Of a stretch of 64,000 nt of DNA, positions 59,444 to 64,000 are shown piece after piece; within the stretch, counting starts at the first letter, position 1, and the number at the start of each line of letters is the position of its first letter. This stretch comes from an uncultured Bacteriovorax sp. GTDB taxonomy: Bacteria > Bdellovibrionota > Bacteriovoracia > Bacteriovoracales > Bacteriovoracaceae. The notes under the pieces are model-generated. The model was not told the origin of the DNA, did no database searches, and saw only the letters and a list, made by a program, of their open reading frames with translations. Location: the NCBI GenBank assembly GCA_946481315.1, contig CAMLMH010000001.1, positions 987,095 to 1,051,094 on the forward strand. The letters run 5' to 3'. The translations under genes and the position numbers were made by a program.

Positions 59444-60730
59444 GTGAAAACTATTATTCTTTTTCTTGTCATCGTCCCGATGTTTTTTTCGCAATCCTTT
59501 GGAGCAACGCTGGCATTTGAAGAAGTTTGGAAGAACTATCTGTTGAACTCTCACGAAATGCAGTCGGCAAGAGAAGAAAAGACAGCAGCAGGCCTGGCAC
59601 TGGAGAGAGGGAAGTTGCACTGGACTCCAAGAGTCTCTTTGCTTGGACAAGTCAGCGATACCAACGACCCCGGACAAGTCCTCTTTAATCAGCTGGGACA
59701 GCGATCTGTAGCTCCCCCAGATTTTGTTCCTTCAAATCTCAATGATCCTGATAGAAAACAGTTCGTGTCGGGAGTTATACGTCTGGAGCTTCCTTTATAC
59801 GAGGGGGGAATGAAAATAAATCAGCTCAGCATGCTGAGAAAGACTGAACAATCGGCTGATGCCGGAATAAGGGCCATAGAAACTGAACGTTACGCGGATT
59901 TCTCCAGACAATATGGCTCATTATTAATTTATAAGCATAAATTACATTCACTGAATGATTTAAAAAAAGAGATTGATAAAATTATAAATTCTTATCAGGT
60001 CGGTTCGGCCTCCAATCCGCTGGGAAGGATGGGACTGCTCGGTCTTAAGAGTGTCGCCACCCGAATCGAAGGAATTTTTTTAAATTTTCAGCAGCAGGCA
60101 AATAATCATAAAGACTGGATTGCTCAAAAATCAAATTTGGAAAACTGGGAAATGAAAGAATCCCAGTTTGGTGAGTACCTTGATAAAAATCTTCCGATTG
60201 AAGATAGATCAGGGCATTCGTCGGCAATAGAATCTCAAGAGTTAAAAGTAGAGGCATTGAAACTAATGCCTGAAATGGAAAAGGCCAGATACCGGCCGCA
60301 AGTAGGACTATTCGCTCAGAATCAACTTTATTCAGGAGACCGGGATACAGAATCCGCTCAGACAATTGGTGTCTATTTAAAATGGGAGTTGTTTAATTCT
60401 GATAATTATAATCGTGCAGGAGAAGCCCGCTCAATAGCGATAGCCCGGGAAGCTAAGCTCCAGGCCGGGAAACTTGATGAAACGATAGCACGAGACTCAC
60501 TTTTGACTTCAAATATGACTTTAAGAAAAAGCTTAAACCTCACGGGGGAGAGTGCTGAGTATCTTCATGAGCAGTCTAAAAATTCAATTAAATTATTTCG
60601 GGCAGGACTCATGAACGGATTGCAGCTCTCAGAAGTAATTAATCGCAGAGTGGACGTCATCGAACAGGAAAAGAATATTGAGTTGCAATATCTTGATGTG
60701 CGTTCACGCCTCTATCAACTTACACACTAA
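59444..60730 (+). CDS. TolC-family outer membrane factor
   Basis: 428 residues from GTG 59444, preceded by AAGGAGG nine bases after the rhodanese stop. Signal peptide (VKTIILFLVIVPMFFSQSFG). TolC repeats with LPLYEGGMKINQLSMLRKTEQ and FRAGLMNGLQLSEVINRRVDVIEQEKNIELQYLDVRSRLYQLTH. Second gene of the arsR-divergent operon. Confidence 0.88.
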   Translation: MKTIILFLVIVPMFFSQSFGATLAFEEVWKNYLLNSHEMQSAREEKTAAGLALERGKLHWTPRVSLLGQVSDTNDPGQVLFNQLGQRSVAPPDFVPSNLNDPDRKQFVSGVIRLELPLYEGGMKINQLSMLRKTEQSADAGIRAIETERYADFSRQYGSLLIYKHKLHSLNDLKKEIDKIINSYQVGSASNPLGRMGLLGLKSVATRIEGIFLNFQQQANNHKDWIAQKSNLENWEMKESQFGEYLDKNLPIEDRSGHSSAIESQELKVEALKLMPEMEKARYRPQVGLFAQNQLYSGDRDTESAQTIGVYLKWELFNSDNYNRAGEARSIAIAREAKLQAGKLDETIARDSLLTSNMTLRKSLNLTGESAEYLHEQSKNSIKLFRAGLMNGLQLSEVINRRVDVIEQEKNIELQYLDVRSRLYQLTH

Positions 60731-60741
60731 TTAGGTGATTT

Positions 60742-63700
60742 ATGAAACTTCCAAAAATAAAAAAAGGATTTGCAGGTAAAGTTGCTGAAATGTTTGTCCA
60801 CTCCAAGCTCACACCAGTAGTCATTCTGGTAAGTTTATTTTTGGGACTGGCTGCTGTTTACCTCACTCCTAAAGAAGAAGAACCGCAAATTACCGTGCCG
60901 ATGATTGATATCATGCTGACTGCTCCCGGTATGGAAGCCAGGGAAGTAGAAAGAAATGTGACAGAAGTTGTTGAAAGAGCAATGTGGGGTCTTGACCAGG
61001 TAGAGTATATTTATTCTGCTTCACGGCCTCACGGCGCTTTGATTACTGTAAGGTTCAAGGTTAATGAAAAAATAGAACCATCGCTTGTCAAAGTTCATCA
61101 TAAGCTTTTATCAATTATGACAGAATTACCGGCCAATGTCGGAGTGCCAAAAGTAAAATCCTACAGCATTGATGATGTGCCTTTTTTAGCAGTGACTTTT
61201 ACATCAAAAAAGAGAAATGATTTTGAATTGCGCAAACTCGTCGCCCCTTTGGCCAGATCCTTATCAAACACACAAGATTTGGCAAATGTCGAATTACTAG
61301 GAGGACTTAAGCGAACTCTCAGAGTGATAGCGGATTCGAAAAAGATGTCAGCTCATGGAGTGACCATTCCGGACATTGCTCAGGCGCTAAAATTAAACCA
61401 TGCATTGCTGCCAGCAGGGAAAAACTGGTCTGATACCGAAGTGTACGATATTGAAGTCGGTGGAAAACTCTCAAATGTCAGCGACATAAATGAACTGCCA
61501 ATTGGAAGCCGTTCTGGAAGAATCATTAAGATTAAAGACGTGGCCGATGTAGTGGATGGTCCTGAAGAAAGAGTTAGAGCATCTGCACTTTTTGATAAAG
61601 ACAATAATACAGCCGGAAACGAAGCAGTTACTATTAGTTTTGCCAAAAGAAAAGGGACTAATGTCGTGGGTCTTGCCCGGATTATTTTGAACAAAATTGA
61701 AGAGTTTAAAAAAGATCTTCCAGCAGATATTGAACTGAATATTATTCGTAATTACGGGGAGACTGCAGGTGATAAATCAAATGAATTAATTGAACACCTC
61801 ATCATTGCAACCGTCTCAGTTTCAGTACTGATTGCTCTCGCTATGGGATGGCGTGCAGCACTCGTCGTAGCAGTGGCCATACCAGTGACACTGGCCCTGA
61901 CTCTGGCCATTTATTACTTCCTCGGATTTACATTAAACCGTGTTACACTTTTTGCACTTATTTTTTCCATCGGTATCCTGGTAGATGATGCAATTGTTGT
62001 TGTGGAGAATATTGAAAGGTATCTTAAAACTTATAAAGATTTGACTCTTACTCAGGCCACCTTACGGGCCGTAAGCGAAGTAGGAAATCCCACCATTCTG
62101 GCGACTTTTACGGTTATCGGTGCCATTTTACCCATGGCATTTGTAAGCGGACTGATGGGACCTTATATGCGTCCGATACCCGTAGGTGCAAGTCTGGCGA
62201 TGATTTTTTCTTTGCTGGTGGCATTTATTGTTACACCATGGGCTTCAGTCCGGCTTTTAAAACATGAAAAACATGGCCCTGATCATGCGGTAGCAGATGA
62301 GAAGCACGGTTTTCTTGACCGGGTCTACATCTGGATGACCGGTCATCTTCTTTCCAGTAAATATTGGGCATTGGGATTCACATTTAGTGTTATTTTCATG
62401 CTGATTGGCTCACTTGCCCTGGTAGGCATGAAAGAAGTAAAAGTCAAAATGCTTCCATTTGATAATAAAAATGAATTTCAGATCACAATGGATTATCCGA
62501 CAACGACCTCCATTCAAAAGACTCACACATGGTCTAAAGAACTTGCCAAAGAACTTCTGAAACATCCGGAAGTCATGAAAGTACAAATCTTTAGCGGTGA
62601 ACCGGCCCCTTTTTCTTTTTCCGGCATGGTTAAGCATACATTCCTGAGAAGAAATGATTATATGGCCGACTTCCATGTCGTACTTACTGATAAACACGAT
62701 CGTAAAAAAGCAGGTCACGATATAATAAAAGAACTAAGACCTGTAATTAAAAATTTCGCTGATAATAAAGGTGCTGTTTCAAAAGTTCTGGAAATTCCTC
62801 CCGGACCACCGGTCATGGCAACACTTGTTGCTGAGATATATGCCAAGGACCATGAAACAAGAGTTAAGGCAGGCGAGGTTGTGGCCGCTGCTTTTAGAAA
62901 AGCAGAGAGTGTAGTGGATCTTGATTATTCCTGGCGAGAAGCTCGCCCTCGAATAATTATTCCTTACGATTTTAAGCGAGCAGGAATTTATGGAACCAAA
63001 GCTGTTCAAAGCTGGGATATTGGCCGCTATCTTTTTAATGAATCCTCACTGGCCGTATTGAATGATTTTTCATCACCTGAAGAAGTGAATGTAAATCTCT
63101 CACTTAATCAGCAGAATCGTTCAGGGGCAGATCCTTTTTATGGTCAGACCATTCCAAGTCTAGAAGCCGGTGTGGTTGATGTGAAAAACATTCTTGATAA
63201 AAAGAAAATTGTTAAAACTGAAATCCTGCACAGAAAAAATTTAAGACCAGTCTCTTATGTCATGGCCGAACTTTCAGGAGAGGAAGAAGCTCCGGTTTAT
63301 GGAATTATGAAAATAGGTCCGAATATTCCTTATCCTGTCCAGACAGGAGAAATCGTCGGGGACACGAACCAGACTTCAGTAAAATGGGATGGCGAATGGT
63401 TTATAACTCAGGAAGTATTTCGTGATTTAGGATTTGCCTTTATCGTTGTCATGATATTGATATATGTGCTGGTTGTTGGATGGTTTAAAAGTTTTATTGT
63501 TCCGCTAATAATTATGGCCCCAATACCAATCTCACTGATCGGAATTATTCCAGGTCATTATTTTATGGACTCGTTTTTTTCAGCAAGTTCGATGATTGGG
63601 TTCATCGCCGGAGGAGGAGTCATTGTCCGTAATTCGATTATCTTGCTCGATTTTATTGAACATCAGATTAAAAATGGTCTGCCATTAAAAGAAGCGGTGA

Positions 63701-63945
63701 TCAGTGCAGGTGTATTGAGATTCAGACCGATGCTTCTGACGGCCGCTGCAGTAGTGGCAGGAAGTGCTGTTATTCTTTTTGATCCGATCTTTCAAGGACT
63801 GGCCATCAGCTTAATCGCCGGAGAAGTTGCTGCGACCATCTTGAGCCGTTTCGCAGTTCCACTGACCTATTATTGGGTGATTGGTGAGCGACGATTTGCT
63901 CAGTTAACCGGTCCAGAGTTGAAAGAGAGTAACTGGAATGAATAA
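60742..63945 (+). CDS. RND efflux transporter permease
   Basis: 1067 residues, full RND topology. EEEPQITVPMIDIMLTAPGMEAREVERNVTEVVERAMWGLDQVEYIYSASRPHGALITVRF and TM4 SIGILVDDAIVVVENIERYL (about 408-427, the DD pair used for protons) fit the HAE-like branch often linked to rhodanese/sulfur genes rather than HME metal pumps. C-terminal VVWFKSFIVPLIIMAPIPISLIGIIPGHYF and RPMLLTAAAVVAGSAVILFDPIF are conserved. No adaptor gene lies in this operon, and a terminator follows at 63951. Confidence 0.93.
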   Translation: MKLPKIKKGFAGKVAEMFVHSKLTPVVILVSLFLGLAAVYLTPKEEEPQITVPMIDIMLTAPGMEAREVERNVTEVVERAMWGLDQVEYIYSASRPHGALITVRFKVNEKIEPSLVKVHHKLLSIMTELPANVGVPKVKSYSIDDVPFLAVTFTSKKRNDFELRKLVAPLARSLSNTQDLANVELLGGLKRTLRVIADSKKMSAHGVTIPDIAQALKLNHALLPAGKNWSDTEVYDIEVGGKLSNVSDINELPIGSRSGRIIKIKDVADVVDGPEERVRASALFDKDNNTAGNEAVTISFAKRKGTNVVGLARIILNKIEEFKKDLPADIELNIIRNYGETAGDKSNELIEHLIIATVSVSVLIALAMGWRAALVVAVAIPVTLALTLAIYYFLGFTLNRVTLFALIFSIGILVDDAIVVVENIERYLKTYKDLTLTQATLRAVSEVGNPTILATFTVIGAILPMAFVSGLMGPYMRPIPVGASLAMIFSLLVAFIVTPWASVRLLKHEKHGPDHAVADEKHGFLDRVYIWMTGHLLSSKYWALGFTFSVIFMLIGSLALVGMKEVKVKMLPFDNKNEFQITMDYPTTTSIQKTHTWSKELAKELLKHPEVMKVQIFSGEPAPFSFSGMVKHTFLRRNDYMADFHVVLTDKHDRKKAGHDIIKELRPVIKNFADNKGAVSKVLEIPPGPPVMATLVAEIYAKDHETRVKAGEVVAAAFRKAESVVDLDYSWREARPRIIIPYDFKRAGIYGTKAVQSWDIGRYLFNESSLAVLNDFSSPEEVNVNLSLNQQNRSGADPFYGQTIPSLEAGVVDVKNILDKKKIVKTEILHRKNLRPVSYVMAELSGEEEAPVYGIMKIGPNIPYPVQTGEIVGDTNQTSVKWDGEWFITQEVFRDLGFAFIVVMILIYVLVVGWFKSFIVPLIIMAPIPISLIGIIPGHYFMDSFFSASSMIGFIAGGGVIVRNSIILLDFIEHQIKNGLPLKEAVISAGVLRFRPMLLTAAAVVAGSAVILFDPIFQGLAISLIAGEVAATILSRFAVPLTYYWVIGERRFAQLTGPELKESNWNE

Positions 63946-63950
63946 AAACT

Positions 63951-63975
63951 GCCCCACTTGTGTGGGGCTCATTTT
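63951..63975 (+). terminator. Terminator of rhodanese-TolC-RND operon
   Basis: Stem GCCCCAC / GTGGGGC around TTGT followed by TCATTTTT, five bases after the RND stop. It shows the operon ends without an adaptor gene. Confidence 0.9.
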
Positions 63976-64000
63976 TATAAAAATGTAATCAGTTTTCTAA

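Overview
The window reads as chromosomal DNA of a Gram-negative bacterium, most likely a Bdellovibrionota member of the Bacteriovorax/Peredibacter type. This is inferred from moderate GC, many secreted proteins of unknown function, several HD-GYP-like signalling proteins with degenerate receiver domains, an Rsm22-type methyltransferase, a spore-photoproduct-lyase-like protein in an apparently non-sporulating context and three RND/TolC export systems. No rRNA, CRISPR array or insertion sequence was found. One tRNA, tRNA-Ala(GGC), is present.

Layout. 1-14.6 kb: sfsA (cut by the window edge), three paralogous receiver-like/HD proteins, pyrE, gltA with a textbook terminator, an Rsm22-like methyltransferase, several secreted unknown proteins, ribosomal genes rpmE and rpmG, a DUF4340 protein and a PilZ-like protein. 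14.7-29.3 kb: a subtilisin-like exoprotease, a sensor kinase coupled to a periplasmic molybdopterin-domain-like protein, rpmB, a tight three-gene operon (nucleoside phosphorylase-like, spore-photoproduct-lyase-like radical SAM enzyme, 2OG-Fe(II) oxygenase), a MacA/MacB/TolC-type export operon, an aldo/keto reductase, a histone-deacetylase-family hydrolase and an HAD-type 5'-nucleotidase.

29.46-40.66 kb: an AT-rich genomic island inserted at the 3' end of tRNA-Ala. It is bounded by a 14-bp direct repeat (29463-29476 and 40650-40663). It carries a two-HTH regulator, DUF3703, a MerR regulator behind a classic 20-bp-spacer MerR promoter, a short CDF-type cation transporter and a heavy-metal RND operon whose adaptor is reduced to about 174 residues with a His-rich repeat. 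It also carries small lipoproteins, a 5'-truncated regulator translationally coupled to a small secreted peptide, and an unknown two-gene membrane unit. No intact integrase is visible.

40.7-51.4 kb: a cytochrome b561/DUF1924/dihaem cytochrome operon, a dihaem lipoprotein, a secreted ankyrin-cupredoxin fusion, a Cus-like copper/silver efflux operon with a Met-rich TolC tail, and a broken gene remnant. 51.4-64 kb: a PhnD-PhnE-phosphoesterase-DUF3995 operon lacking the ATPase, a RhlE-type helicase, a Crp/Fnr regulator, an FmdE-like protein, and an ArsR/YgaP-type rhodanese module followed directly by a TolC-RND pair with no adaptor gene.

Functionally the right half is dominated by envelope export and metal or sulfur stress. 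The left half is housekeeping mixed with c-di-GMP-type signalling proteins and secreted proteins. All functional calls come from reading the sequence and from family knowledge; no database search was possible.
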